This document shows, in pieces, positions 12,795 through 23,050 of a DNA stretch of 64,000 nt. Within the stretch, counting starts at the first letter, position 1, and every line of letters begins with the position of its first letter. This DNA is from Dicyema japonicum. Lineage: Eukaryota > Dicyemida > Rhombozoa > Dicyemidae. The stretch covers positions 1,651,925 through 1,715,924 of the forward strand of contig RDEW01000002.1 of NCBI GenBank assembly GCA_011109175.1, in the 5' to 3' direction. The notes under the pieces are model-generated. The model was given only the letters and a program-made list of their open reading frames with translations, searched no databases and was not told the DNA's origin. The position numbers and the translations under genes were made by a program.

Positions 12795-13137
12795 AGACAC
12801 TTCCTTTTTGGGCAACCGGTTATCACAATCAACTCCCTCCTCGAATGACTTCCAAACGATCCAATAGGCACTTTCATTATCCTCATAGAATTCTTCACTA
12901 TCTACCCAAGAGTGAATCTCCTTGGGTCCTCCCACAAATCTCCCCTCGAAACATCGACTCAGCTCCTATACTAGAAAATCATTTCCTCCGTGGTTTTCTT
13001 GATTACCAACGTTGATGGTCAATAGCCTGGCATTCCCCTAATTTGATGTTACAAGGCAAATTTTGACCACCCACGATAAGTCAACTCCAGTTCTCTGACA
13101 AGAGGCTTGTCGAACCCACGTGGTGAAGACTTATCTT
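12795..13137 (-). pseudogene. Partial unidentified gene fragment
   Basis: On the minus strand several exon-like blocks join in frame if short GT-AG introns are removed (for example 27 nt starting near 12980). They give a charged, tryptophan-containing stretch (GGPKEIHSWVDSEEFYEDN, then YWIVWKSFEEG). No start codon is seen: the 5' side runs into the 115-bp tandem duplication at 13165. I do not recognise the family. It could be a truncated gene or chance. Confidence 0.3.
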
Positions 13138-13164
13138 CAATTAGTATTATTTGATAACTCCTAA

Positions 13165-13394
13165 TCAATTAATTAATATATTCAACACTAACGTAACCAA
13201 ATTCAATTATATTTAAATCACTTATTGCCTCAACAAATCTCCAATTAGTCTCATTTATACCAATTAAGCGCAAATCTCATCAATTAATTAATATATTCAA
13301 CACTAACGTAACCAAATTCAATTATATTTAAATCACTTATTGCCTCAACAAATCTCCAATTAGTCTCATTTATACCAATTAAGCGCAAATCTCA
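13165..13394. repeat. 115-bp perfect tandem duplication
   Basis: The unit at 13165-13279 is repeated exactly at 13280-13394, ending two bases before the start codon of the acetylcholine receptor gene. It is AT-rich and holds no coding sequence. If real, it duplicates the 5' flank of that gene. Confidence 0.95.
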
Positions 13395-13396
13395 CA

Positions 13397-14999
13397 ATGC
13401 TGTTTCTAGTTTTCCTAAGCATCTCCAAAATAAGTTGTGGTATTACAATACACAGGGTTATTGCGCAATGTGTCGATCTCCGGGGAAAATAAATTGCTAA
13501 AGAAGTTGATAAACGAGTACAGGGTGAGAGGACTCTACGGACTGCCCATATGGAACTACACAGATAAGCTCAGAGTCTCAATTGGGCTGTCGTTGGTACA
13601 AATTGTGGACTTGAATGAAATCGAGGGAACTCTGACAACTAGCATTTGGCTGACTCTGGTCTTGGAATGCTGAATTTTTCAGAATTGGAAGGACTACTAC
13701 CTTAAATGGGACCCTGCCGAGAACAACAACATCACCAGCCTTAGAATGAATATCAAATTCATCTGGTCCCCGGATATTGTGCTTTATAACACGTTATGTG
13801 CGTTCTGAACCTCGTAGAGCTGACGACCGTCTCGATGAAAAAAGGGACGCGTTGGCGACCGTTCGATACGACGGAGAAGTCACGTGGATACCTCAGTCGT
13901 TATTCAAAAGTCTATGCAATTTCGATGTCACCTATTTTCCATTTGATATTCAAAACTGCTCGATGATCTTCGGTCCCTGGACATACGATTCCGAACGGTT
14001 AGAACTGGACTTTTACAAAGGAATTCACAGGATCATCCTGGGAAATTACGTGGCCAGTAACGAATGGGACATCACCGGCCACACAGGATTCAAAAGACAT
14101 AAGACGTAGGTTCTGCATTTCTAATTTAGTTATGGCTGCTGCCCTAACAAGAGTTATACGCTCATTATTTATTCAATAAAACTACGACGGAAGGTCCTCT
14201 TCCACTTTTTCACTCTGATGGTCCCCTGCATTCTCTTGTCGGTCCTGACTGCTGTCAGTTTCTGGATTCCTCCGTGGTCCCCCGCCAAGATCATCATAGG
14301 TTTTGAGATCTCCGATTTTAGGAGTGAATATATTCCTAGCATTCATCCTTCTTTTACTTCTTCTGGCCCAATCAACCCCCAAAACGAAAATAATCCCAAT
14401 CATAGGTGCCCCACGTGTACTGGTATACCCTAGGCGAACTCTTTGGAGCCACAATGTCGATGATTGCCCTCTCCACGTTGTTTGCTATTTACATATCAAA
14501 CATTTACGTCACCAAAAACACCCCAATATCCTCATTTTGGAAAAAAGTGATTAAATTCACTAATTTAGATCATTTTCAGTTATTTGGCCAGAATTCTCTT
14601 AATGAGGGAAGAGCTTGGCTTTAAGGCCGAGAAGAATGAAGTTCGTGAGGCACACGAATTGGCGATGCGGACTCCATTTAATACTTTTCCTGAAAATAGT
14701 CAGATCGGTTATAAATGCTAGATTTTAGAGACAATATATCAAATATTAAAGAGTATATCGACTTTTTGTGCGATAGATCACGTGTGAAGCATATAAACTC
14801 AAAGATTCTGAGAGAACGGAAGTTTGTTGCTTTGGTGATTGATCGTCTGTTTTTTGTCTGCTATTTTGTGGCCATCACGTTTATTATCACCACTCAATTA
14901 ATAAGTATTTTTTATGAATTATATTTTAGAGATATCTGTATTTTTCCGCTAATTGTTGATTTTTTAATTATTTTAATTATTATTTCAAAAATTTATTAA
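13397..14999 (+). CDS. Cys-loop ligand-gated channel, nicotinic receptor alpha-type subunit
   Basis: Nine exons and eight introns of 22, 24, 25, 24, 22, 28, 22 and 23 nt (13434-13455, 13659-13682, 13793-13817, 14106-14129, 14300-14321, 14406-14433, 14547-14568, 14699-14721) give an unbroken 470-residue protein. It starts with a short signal peptide (MLFLVFLSIS). The extracellular domain has the canonical Cys-loop (C150 to C164, 13 residues between, with the TYFPFD core), a loop-B tryptophan (GPWTYD) and the vicinal cysteine pair YGCCP (C216-C217) that defines acetylcholine-binding alpha subunits. M1 (near 240-257), M2 (about 267-285), M3 and a C-terminal M4 follow. The M2 entry reads SPAKI, not the SGEKI of cation channels, so chloride selectivity is likely. 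M2 positions 2' (Ile) and 6' (Asn) are unusual. It forms a plasma-membrane pentamer; partners are unknown. Confidence 0.95.
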
Positions 15000-15450
15000 C
15001 AATAAAATATTATTTATTAATAATGGGGGAGAGCGGCTGCTGACATCACGGAGTAAGCGTTACCGCGAACAACTGCGATACCAATTCTTTGCCTCAGCCA
15101 GACCGCTTCCCGCACGTCTTTCTTGCGGTGGGCCAACTTTTCCCGATTTCCTTTAGGAAAGAGGCTGTAATACTTCCAGCCGCACTAGACGTCTCGATTG
15201 CTACCGGTACAAAACGGTAGCGGTCTTCAATTTCGCCATATNAATTCCAGGTAGTACCGAGTTGAAAGACTCGACCACGTTGATAAAATCACTCTCCGAG
15301 TATGTGATATTTATTAGCTCCGATTTCTTTATGTTTATCTCGAGTCCGAGGTTTCGTAGTGCCGGCACGGCATGTGACAGAACGTCGTGTACTTTTCTCC
15401 ACGGCCCTCCAATTGTGGCGTCATCGATTAATTATAAATTTGTTAAGAGT
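15000..15450 (-). mobile_element. Retrotransposon RT fragment with IDD motif and 3' end
   Basis: On the minus strand 15243-15450 reads LIDDATIGGPWRKVHDVLSH, the catalytic [YFI]xDD block of a reverse transcriptase followed by GLEINIKKSEL. After the N at 15242 another frame ends RGNAYSVMSAAALPHY, like the C-terminus of such elements. The terminal segment at 15001-15050 recurs near 22995-23045 in the opposite orientation, marking the element's 3' end. It belongs to a different RT lineage from the YADD LINEs here. Confidence 0.75.
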
Positions 15451-15961
15451 TGAAGGGACTTCAAAGTAATAGTCTCAAAAACTTTCAAAGTCAAATTCGT
15501 GAGATCAGGGATTCTGGTGTCTGGAGAAGGGGATCGTGAAATGTTTGGAAGAATCAGGTAGGTGACTAGCTGACAAGGACTCACAAGTATTTTTAAGAAG
15601 CAAAATATCCTCTCGATGTGGGTACACATGACCAAACTTCTTTGAGGTTTTTGCAAGAAAAACGGGGTCACGATTTGTCTATCTATCTGCTGTAATATCA
15701 GTGAGATCCCGAGAACATAGAGCCAAGATGAGGTTATAAAACACGTTGATATCATAAATTCTGATTTAAACTGTTCATCCCCCAACAATTAAGCAAATAT
15801 AGATTGGTCTTAAAGAAGAGACTATTGACTCAGATCCTTGACTAAGGGAGCCGAATTGAATTCACCTAAGATTGCAATCCCACGTAACAATCAAGAACAT
15901 TTCCACGGAGTAATATACGAAGATGATGGGACCCTGATAAGAGGGTAGACCCCCTCGTAAC
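15451..15961. other. Intergenic, no gene recognised
   Basis: A 118-codon minus frame at 15432-15788 has no recognisable domain and overlaps the RT fragment end. I do not call it. Confidence 0.4.
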
Positions 15962-17258
15962 TCAACAAGACAAAATAATCATTGTAGAGCGGCAAAAGTA
16001 GCAAAGAATTATAAAAATACTATCAATTACATTCATTGGTGGACGACCAACATAATAAACCAAAATATACCACAGACAGTCTCTCTTGTTATTCAAATGG
16101 GGGGAAACTCTGAATTTGGAAGATTGCGACGCATTATGATGCCTTTTGCTAAGGTTGACCCCATATTTTGGGAAGACCACATCCTCGGGAGGTAGTTTAG
16201 CTAAATAAGACAAAGGATACCTAAACTCCCACGACTTCCAAACTCATTCCTGCTCACGTCATAATAAAATGACAGAAACAAGAGACACGTGGAAAGCTGA
16301 ATCAGAGTAAACGCAAAGACAGAAATATTAGGTTTGGCAGTGATGTGGACAAATAGCCCAATCGCAGCTATGAACGTCAGTTTATTCCCCCCAATATTAG
16401 TTCTACAGTATAGACACGTGGATACAGCAATTTAAAGATCGGTAGACACATAAATATCAGCAGAGAAGCAGCACAGTACAGCGGGGATGGTCCATAAACA
16501 CCATACTCACACGTAAGGAGAACATAAACGGAGACGACTGCGAGGATAAAGGTAAGTCCACACCCAAAGAGGTCAGTGACCTAGGTGACGTCACATATTA
16601 CTGATTTTGTGTCAATTTTCTTGATTAATGGTGATTGCCGGTATATGTTCATCTCCCTTTTGATCCTCAGATGGTCACCATAGAGTTTATAATCGACAAA
16701 TGCCTGGCAGGGCTGACAGAGGGGGATTGCCGGTATATGTTCATCTCCCTTTTGATCCTCAGATGGTCACCATAGAGTTTATAATCGACAAATGCCTGGC
16801 AGGGCTGACAGAGGGGGTATATACGGTCCAGTGTCTGGGAATATCTGGTGTACTGGTCACTCTGTTAGATAATACTAGTGAATACAGAATAGCCGTTGTT
16901 GTCGAACAACTCGGTGAGTTCGCTTATTTTCTTAGCCTGTTTTGAGTTGCAGTCAGCGCAGAAACCGACATTCGAGGATTTGGGGGACTTTTTTGACAAC
17001 TGGGAGGATTCAAAGTCATAGGAGTTCCCAGATGTGTCAACCTCACCATTTGAGGTATTCAGCTGCTTGCAGTATAGACACTCCCACGAATGAGTCTGAT
17101 TAGAGCGAATGGTTTGGTTGCTGTTACAGAACCAGCAATTGACAGGTGTGAATGTGATATATCTGCAGTTTAGTTATTTGAGGAAACCGAATAAATTTCA
17201 TGAGGCAACACGTCAGAAAAGCTAATAATCCAGCCAATTCTACATAGGTCCAATACAT
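15962..17258 (-). CDS. TMEM201: TMEM201/SAMP1 (Ima1-type) inner nuclear membrane protein, frame broken by a duplication
   Basis: Six exons with introns of 25, 24, 21, 23 and 26 nt (17163-17187, 16862-16885, 16581-16601, 16403-16425, 16201-16226). Exon 1 encodes a membrane segment. Exons 2-3 encode the Ima1 N-terminal zinc-binding domain with four CxxC motifs (CWFC, CLYC, CADC, CQPC) and the HSWEC..C.QLN block. Later exons encode several hydrophobic segments. Family members sit in the inner nuclear membrane and connect to lamins, microtubules and the LINC complex. Exon 3 contains an exact 92-bp tandem duplication (16633-16816). With it the frame breaks; with one copy removed every exon phase fits and the protein is 361 residues. 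This points to assembly error, though a real disabling mutation is possible. The 3' end is less certain than the rest. Confidence 0.88.
16633..16816. repeat. 92-bp perfect tandem duplication inside TMEM201 exon 3
   Basis: The unit at 16633-16724 recurs exactly at 16725-16816. Ninety-two is not a multiple of three, so it shifts the reading frame. Confidence 0.95.
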
Positions 17259-17870
17259 TAAAAATATTATACAACAATAATAATTTTTCAAGTTCAAAAT
17301 AAAAAAAATAAAATTTAAATTAAAAAAAATGTTTGTTTTTTAATTAAAAGTTAGTCAAATAAATAAAACAATTTATTAAACTAAATACTGCAGTTACTTG
17401 CTTGTGTGGGTTCGAGGGAGGAGAATCTAGACAAGATGATGTCTCTGTTGGAACGTTTCCATCTGAGTAGATAGTTTGGTGCTACCGTGATCTTTAGAAT
17501 TTTTTATTTCATATCAAGAGTAGCCTTAAAACTGTTTTTAGAAAAGTCAACCTGATACAATAGAGGATGTTCCTTCGTCGCTGAAGAATCAGGAAACCCA
17601 ATTTGAGAAAAAGTTATCCATGTGGTGGAATCCCGATCAGTTTTGAAGAAGGACGCCAATGTCACGTTTTTTTAGCAGAAATTTAGGAAACATTTCCAAA
17701 AATTGGTGGAATCGCTGGTGTATCATTCGATGAGAGTTCTGGAAATAGTTGGCTTTGACATCATCCTTCTTGCATATCTCGGGGTTTCTTGATCAATAAA
17801 TATTCTCATTTGAAAGAACTTCTAAGCGGGAAATTCTGGAATACTAAACTCTAGTTGGTTAACTTACTTA
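17259..17870. other. AT-rich intergenic with LINE 3' scrap
   Basis: 17270-17380 is extremely AT-rich. 17400-17490 resembles the LINE 3' end seen at 11880 and 6880. No gene seen. Confidence 0.5.
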
Positions 17871-17879
17871 GTGGTCGGA

Positions 17880-18130
17880 AATACATGCCTACCATGGATA
17901 TACAAAATTTGTTCCTCGTCTTCTTCCGTGTCCTTCAAGGGCCTCCATTATTGTTCAACTTCTTTCTGGGCAACATCCCTGTACCGGAGTCTACCAGGAT
18001 GCCGCATTGAATGCAAAGATACCTCGACCGTCTTCGAATATGGCTTTTTGAAAATTAGCGATCAAATACAATCATTCTTACTTTATAAAATAAACTGGGA
18101 GAACAGATGTCAAATCGACGTTAAATGATG
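17880..18130 (+). mobile_element. LINE reverse transcriptase scrap
   Basis: A short frame near 17935-18000 reads QGPPLLFNFFLGNIPVPES, matching the LLFNFFLADLPTLES block of the LINE at 5740-6950. Stops follow at once; the element is dead. Confidence 0.65.
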
Positions 18131-18659
18131 TCAAAATCTCTTAGAACAAATCTCAAAGAAACCTGGTGGTAACAATTGGTGCACATGTTGAGAGAATTAT
18201 CGTAGTTTTCAAAATTACTTTTAAATTTCTGCACGTTTATTGATGTCAGGTTGATTAGCAGTTTGGGCTTTTTACTATAGCGATTTGTCCGAGATTTGAG
18301 TTTTTTCACCGGCTATTGGTCGAAGGTTTCTCTTCCTTTCGTTTGTTCTTTATCTTTCACTTTTTTTTAGAGTGGCGCTGTGTGATTCACCTGTCTCATG
18401 TCACGCCCAGTGGTTGGATAGCATAAAAAAGGCTATTTGCTTTCCCCCACTCCATCGGATGGATTCCTACGATTGCAATGGGTGAATGATTTATTTCTTT
18501 TCCGGTGATTGATATTGGAAGGACTGCTTGTGAGACCATGGGATACATTCTATTCTGCATTCATTAGTATCATCCTTCTGGGGAGGCTGCTCGGACTTTC
18601 GAGAATTTTAAGATAAAAAATACGACAGCCTTTACTACAGCCCGTTGTTGTCGAGACGA

Positions 18660-19262
18660 GCGAAGTCTTCATGCCCAAGAGAAGCATTCAATCAGCGACT
18701 CAGTCCGCTCAACAAATGCTTGACAAGCTGGAACTATGGCTCGACACATCAGCAATAAAGTCCTCTGTCACGCTGCTTACTACATACAAAAGACAGGTCT
18801 GCGTCGAACCAAAAATCCTAATGAAGAACGAGGCAATTCCCATTAACAAAACACCGATGACTCTGGGAGTCACATTTGATCAGGTACTCATTTATCTGAC
18901 ATGTTGAGAACAAAGTAACTTGTGCTCTGAAGAAAATGAGAATTTTAAAAGAACTCTCATAAACACTTTGAGACTAAACTGGGAGCCTTGCTACGGTTTA
19001 TGAACAGTTTATCCGACCCACTATGACGTATGCAAGTCCTTCGTGGGCAATGCAGATTTCACGATCCTCCTCACTGAAACTATCCGCAATTGAGGAGACT
19101 GATGTAAAAAGTTTGAGCAGATGCCATCTCTAATGAGAAGAGCTGTACAGGATTTTCTACCCCACCGGACTCGTCCTCTCTCTTGTTGCTTTGGGATCAC
19201 TTAGTTTGGAACTTATACTTCTTTCTCTTTGACCCAGTGATCCCGGGAGTAATAATAATAAG
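18660..19262 (+). mobile_element. LINE reverse transcriptase C-terminal fragment and 3' end
   Basis: 18671-18900 encodes an RT palm/thumb fragment (MLDKLELWLD, then MTLGVTFD). Degenerate sequence follows, ending at the (TAA)n tail at 19250-19262 that is shared with 11640-11815. Confidence 0.75.
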
Positions 19263-19472
19263 AAGACCCTGGGCTCCCTGTTTTTGGTCTTTAAATAATT
19301 AAATCTCAAACATTGGGCTACATCCTGTTTTGGAAAGCATAAACTCAATGCTCCGATGTGTTCCCAAGAAGACCCTGGGCTCCCTGTTTTTGGTCTTTAA
19401 ATAATTAAATCTCAAACATTGGGCTACATCCTGTTTTAGAAAGCATAAACTCAATGCTCCGATGTGTTCCCA
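19261..19472. repeat. 106-bp tandem duplication
   Basis: The unit at 19261-19366 recurs at 19367-19472 with a single difference (TTTTGGAAA versus TTTTAGAAA). It begins at the LINE tail. Confidence 0.93.
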
Positions 19473-20150
19473 ATGATGGATTGTGGAAATTCCCAATCTA
19501 AAGTTGAAGACTAATTCTACGTCCTTTTTTGGAAATAAAATATTCAATCTACTAAATGAAAAAATTGGGGATATTTTCCCTTTATAAAAACCCACCAGAA
19601 GACTGCGAGTGGAGCACTTGGTAGATGTTGGTTAAGAGGTTGACACTTTTGTAATAACTAATAATGCCTATGTCTTGATCGGACTTACTCTGTGGACGGC
19701 TGGAGAGGCGTGCTAATGGGAAAGTTACATGTAGACAACTGGTAGAACAGAGCACGGCACAAACAAAACCCTAAGTATTCATACGCTCATGGGTAACGTG
19801 GGAGTGCATTCAACTAACTGAATTTGGCATGTTTCAAGGGTACACTGATCACGTGTGTTATTTTTAGTGGCCTTCATATTTAGAATTTCAATATTTTGAT
19901 TTTATATGGTCACTAATGTTAGACATTACAAAATACACGGGGTACTTCTATTTGCCACATGGACAGTCCACTAAAAATAAATAACGGCATAACATGATTT
20001 CACCCTTTTCTTGCGGCCTACGAGATGCTGAGCTTGCATTTTTGGGAGTTGGGCGGTCCTCAAGTTATCAAACCTCCTTTAATATTTGTCTAAATCTAAC
20101 TGCTCTTCATTATGAATATTTCATCATTGGAAAGGCAACCTTCATTATAT
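19473..20150. other. Intergenic, no gene recognised
   Basis: A minus frame of 98 codons (19299-19595) runs through the duplication, but its phase depends on it, so I do not call a gene. Nothing else recognised. Confidence 0.4.
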
Positions 20151-20151
20151 T

Positions 20152-20930
20152 TTACATCACGTACTCGTTCAGAGTCCTCCGTTTTTCCATGTTGTCATCA
20201 ATCTGATCAATGTTTGCCAAATCATTCTGGGTTTCCATTCCAGAGGTCCTTTCTATCTCCACTTGGTCTCCAATGCAACCAAATTTTGGCCTATCATTCT
20301 GGATTTCCTCAAACGAGATCTCTTCTTTAGCCACGTGGTCTGTAGTCAAAGCGAATTTGAGACAGTCATTCTGCATTTCCTCAATAGAGATCTCTTCTTT
20401 CGTCACGTCGAAATCAATCTGGGCAAATCGTGTCCACTCATTTTGGATTTTCTTGCATATATCCTCATTTTTCACGTGGTCTTCAGTCTGGGTACCTTTT
20501 AGTGAGTCATCCTGGATAGGGGTTCTTTTGGGACTTTAAAAAGTGTCTATAACCTGCATTATTTTTTCCATCTCGACATATTCGATCCCATCAATTTGTG
20601 AGGACTCTTCATGGACAGGTTCTATCCTNGCGAACTTGAGGCAGTTATTTTACATTTCTTCAATAGAGGTCCCTTTTTTCGCCACCTCGACATCAATCTG
20701 GGCAAATCGTGTCCATTCATTCTGGATTTTCTTGCATATATCCTCATTTTTCACGTGGTCTTCAGTCTGGGTACCTTTTAGTGAGTCATCCTGGATAGGG
20801 AGATTTGTCGGAGACTGTACAAAATGTCTATAACCTGCATTATATTTGCCATCTCGACATTTTCGATCCCATCATTCTGTGAGGACTCTTCATGGATAGG
20901 TTCTATCCTGAACAACCAGTCGAAATGACG
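20152..20930 (-). CDS. Repeat protein with 24-residue units, partial and disrupted
   Basis: The last 108 codons (20475 to 20152) form three to four copies of a 24-residue unit of the form D-V-KEEIS-EE-QND--KF. Each unit is highly charged and likely helical. Upstream is a block reading QDDSLKGTQTEDHVKNEDIC, then KKIQNEWTRFAQID, which occurs twice (about 20400-20540 and 20690-20810) as diverged copies about 280 bp apart, with an N at 20629 between them. A 20-nt GT-AG intron fits before the distal copy. The distal copy has an in-frame stop in the unit and the proximal copy changes frame near 20525. A 5' exon reading QTCRTKQVLIRHFDWLFRIE may lie at 20890-20960. No known family. Whether this is one gene, two, or a collapsed locus cannot be told from the sequence. 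Confidence 0.5.
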
Positions 20931-21181
20931 AATCAAAACTTGCTTAGTTCTGCATGTTTGGGGATTCCTACAATTCTCAAATAATGAACTCTGTCACGTG
21001 ACTAACAAACGAATGAATTTTGTGGTATTTGTCGTAAGAGGCTTATCAACTCACATGGGTTATTCGTGTGCTTATATGCTGCATCTCATCAGTTTCGATT
21101 TTCTTTATAATTTAATAATGAATTATAGATTGGTTAACCTAATACAGATAATAATAAATAGCATAATTATATAACAAAAAA

Positions 21182-21615
21182 ATGTTGGGTGATAACTCAG
21201 GTTGGTTGTGTTATAATAAAGATGCCAAAATAATCAGAGGACGTGTAAAGTGGTTTAGTGTTAACAGAGGATTTGGATTTATAGAAAGGTACCATTGAAT
21301 GTATATAATAGGGCTGACAACAATGAGGATGTGTTTGTGCACGTGGTTATCCTAATAATGAGATGATAGAATAGTATAGGGGAGATTGCACAAAATAATA
21401 CTCGGAGTCTGGAAGATGGGGAACTTGTGCAGTTTGAGTTGAGAAAGAGGAATAAAGGAATCGAGGCATTCAATGTGACTGGACAAAACAAAAAAAAGCT
21501 TATTGGTAGTTGTTATGCTACTCCCAGGAATGATTCGGTTTTTTTGTTTTACTATTAGAATTTTGACGGATTAAAGTTTTATCCTCGAAGAAGACGAGAC
21601 CAAAAGCCTAATTAG
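21182..21615 (+). CDS. Y-box type cold-shock-domain nucleic-acid-binding protein
   Basis: Four exons with introns of 23, 24 and 21 nt (21289-21311, 21346-21369, 21538-21558) give 121 residues. The cold-shock domain occupies about residues 18-88: GRVKWFSVNRGFGFIER carries RNP1 (GFGFI), and EDVFVHV carries RNP2. The third strand region reads SLEDGELVQFEL, and the domain ends AFNVTGQ as in YBX proteins. A short basic tail (YPRRRRDQKPN) follows, far shorter than the arginine-rich C-terminus of vertebrate YBX1. Such proteins bind single-stranded RNA and DNA and package mRNA in the cytoplasm. The ATG at 21182 is the only in-frame start close to the domain. A copy of its first-exon end lies at about 22197. 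Confidence 0.93.
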
Positions 21616-21997
21616 GATGTCTTCTATTGATTATCCCTATTTTTTGAATTTTGATTAAGTTAATTCATTGTTACGTAACCACTAAATTTAATAAATTCAA
21701 TTCACTTCTTCCATCGAGGAGTAGTAATGTTTTCGCTACTTAAAGCATAGGCGTAACTCACATTTAATTAAGAAATAAAAACAGTCCTGATAATTAATCC
21801 GAGATACCGAGAATGTTCTTTTTTGCTTGCGTGTGTCCCTGGAGCAACCCGCTTCCTCAGTGATGCATCTTTGGTATCACTCGTAATTCAAGGAAACACT
21901 AACAAATTGTGCAATCTTATTGTTTAATGTGCAAAATAATGAGTTATCAACGACAATGTAAGACCACTTCCTCAGTCGTCTTCTTACTTATTCAGTA

Positions 21998-22178
21998 ATG
22001 CCGTACTATCCCATCCGGGATGGTTATAATGCAAGACCCTATATGGGTCGTTCGGATCTGAAAACAGTGTCATTTTGGGAGTTTGGCTGAGGCGGTACAT
22101 TTGCTAAACGATAACGCAGATGTCCAAAGGCAATATCATGGATTCAAACTACCATGCCTATACCAAAGACGACTTTGA
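21998..22178 (+). CDS. Possible 51-aa reading frame, unknown
   Basis: Removing one 25-nt GT-AG intron (within 22070-22100) joins MPYYPIRDGYNARPYMG to a second short exon with no internal stop. No family is recognised and the frame is short, so this could be chance or a gene remnant. The cold-shock fragment directly downstream suggests a rearranged region. Confidence 0.22.
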
Positions 22179-22194
22179 CACGCAAGTCCTTTAT

Positions 22195-22242
22195 AACACT
22201 ATTAACAGAGGATTTGGATTCATAGAAAGGTACCATCGAAAA
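22195..22242 (+). pseudogene. Fragment of cold-shock gene exon 1 and intron 1 start
   Basis: About 40 bp match 21261-21300 (TTAACAGAGGATTTGGATT then ATAGAAAGGTACCAT), including the exon-intron junction of the gene at 21182. The match stops on both sides, so a DNA-level duplication left this scrap. Confidence 0.75.
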
Positions 22243-22559
22243 ATCTCTGATCTCAAGTGTACTAGTTAGATTCAAAAGTTTTGGGAACAAATACTTTAAA
22301 TTTATCTAAAATAACTATTTTCTAAAAATATTAAAAATAATAAAAGATCTCGGTATTCGCGATTATGGTTAGTTAGGGATAAAGTTATCTCCAAATTGTG
22401 TGATCCCAATATCAGTGATTCGCTCTATTTATTGGAATAAGAATTAATCTCTCTAAAAAGGTTTTTTATGTTCTATTTTTAATGACTATCCTCCTCAATT
22501 CGAAATGGTTTCAATACTAGTCCATATACTGCCACATCACCCAAAGAGGTGGTAACGAA

Positions 22560-22900
22560 ACGGTAGATGCTGACTTGACGGTTTCCAACTTTGGCTTATT
22601 AAGTAGCGTGGCAACACTAAAATTCCTTCACAAAGAACACAAAGATTTTGGGTATCACATTCGATACCCACATGTGTTTCCCCCTCCCTCATATTGAAAA
22701 GACCATCGGGACCTGCCAGAGAAAAATTGGACTGATCAAATCGATATTTGGAGGTCTAATAAAAAATCTTTTTCCACCCCTTGAATCCTTATAAAAACTA
22801 TTCATTGAGCCGACCATTACCTATGCCTGCGCTTCATGGGGAATAAACCTCTCATGGACGAACTGTCTGAAAATTGAAGCTTGTCTACGTTAAGCGGCTG
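22560..22900 (+). mobile_element. LINE reverse transcriptase thumb fragment
   Basis: Broken frames read GITFDTHMCFPPP and, further on, IEPTITYACASWG, the same blocks as LGVTIDVHL and IEPCFSYACASWG in the LINE at 5740-6950. Confidence 0.7.
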
Positions 22901-22944
22901 GTCAATATCACTTGGAAAAACTGGAAGAATTATCACTAGGGAAA

Positions 22945-23050
22945 TTTAAGTGCTAAAATGTTATTTTTATTTTTTATACTTCTTTTTTCCTGTAATGTCA
23001 GCAGCCGCTCTCCCTCATAGTTAATGAATAATATTTTATTGTTAAAAAAA
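22945..23050. mobile_element. Ends of two transposon families
   Basis: 22995-23045 is the inverted match of the retrotransposon 3' end at 15001-15050. Just before it, AATTTAAGTGCTAAAATG is shared with 25432-25455, marking the end of another repeat family. Confidence 0.6.

Noticed and set aside
16201-16213. ATG at 16213 as start of a separate small gene
   Set aside because: It lies inside the 26-nt intron of TMEM201; the downstream frame is the last exon.
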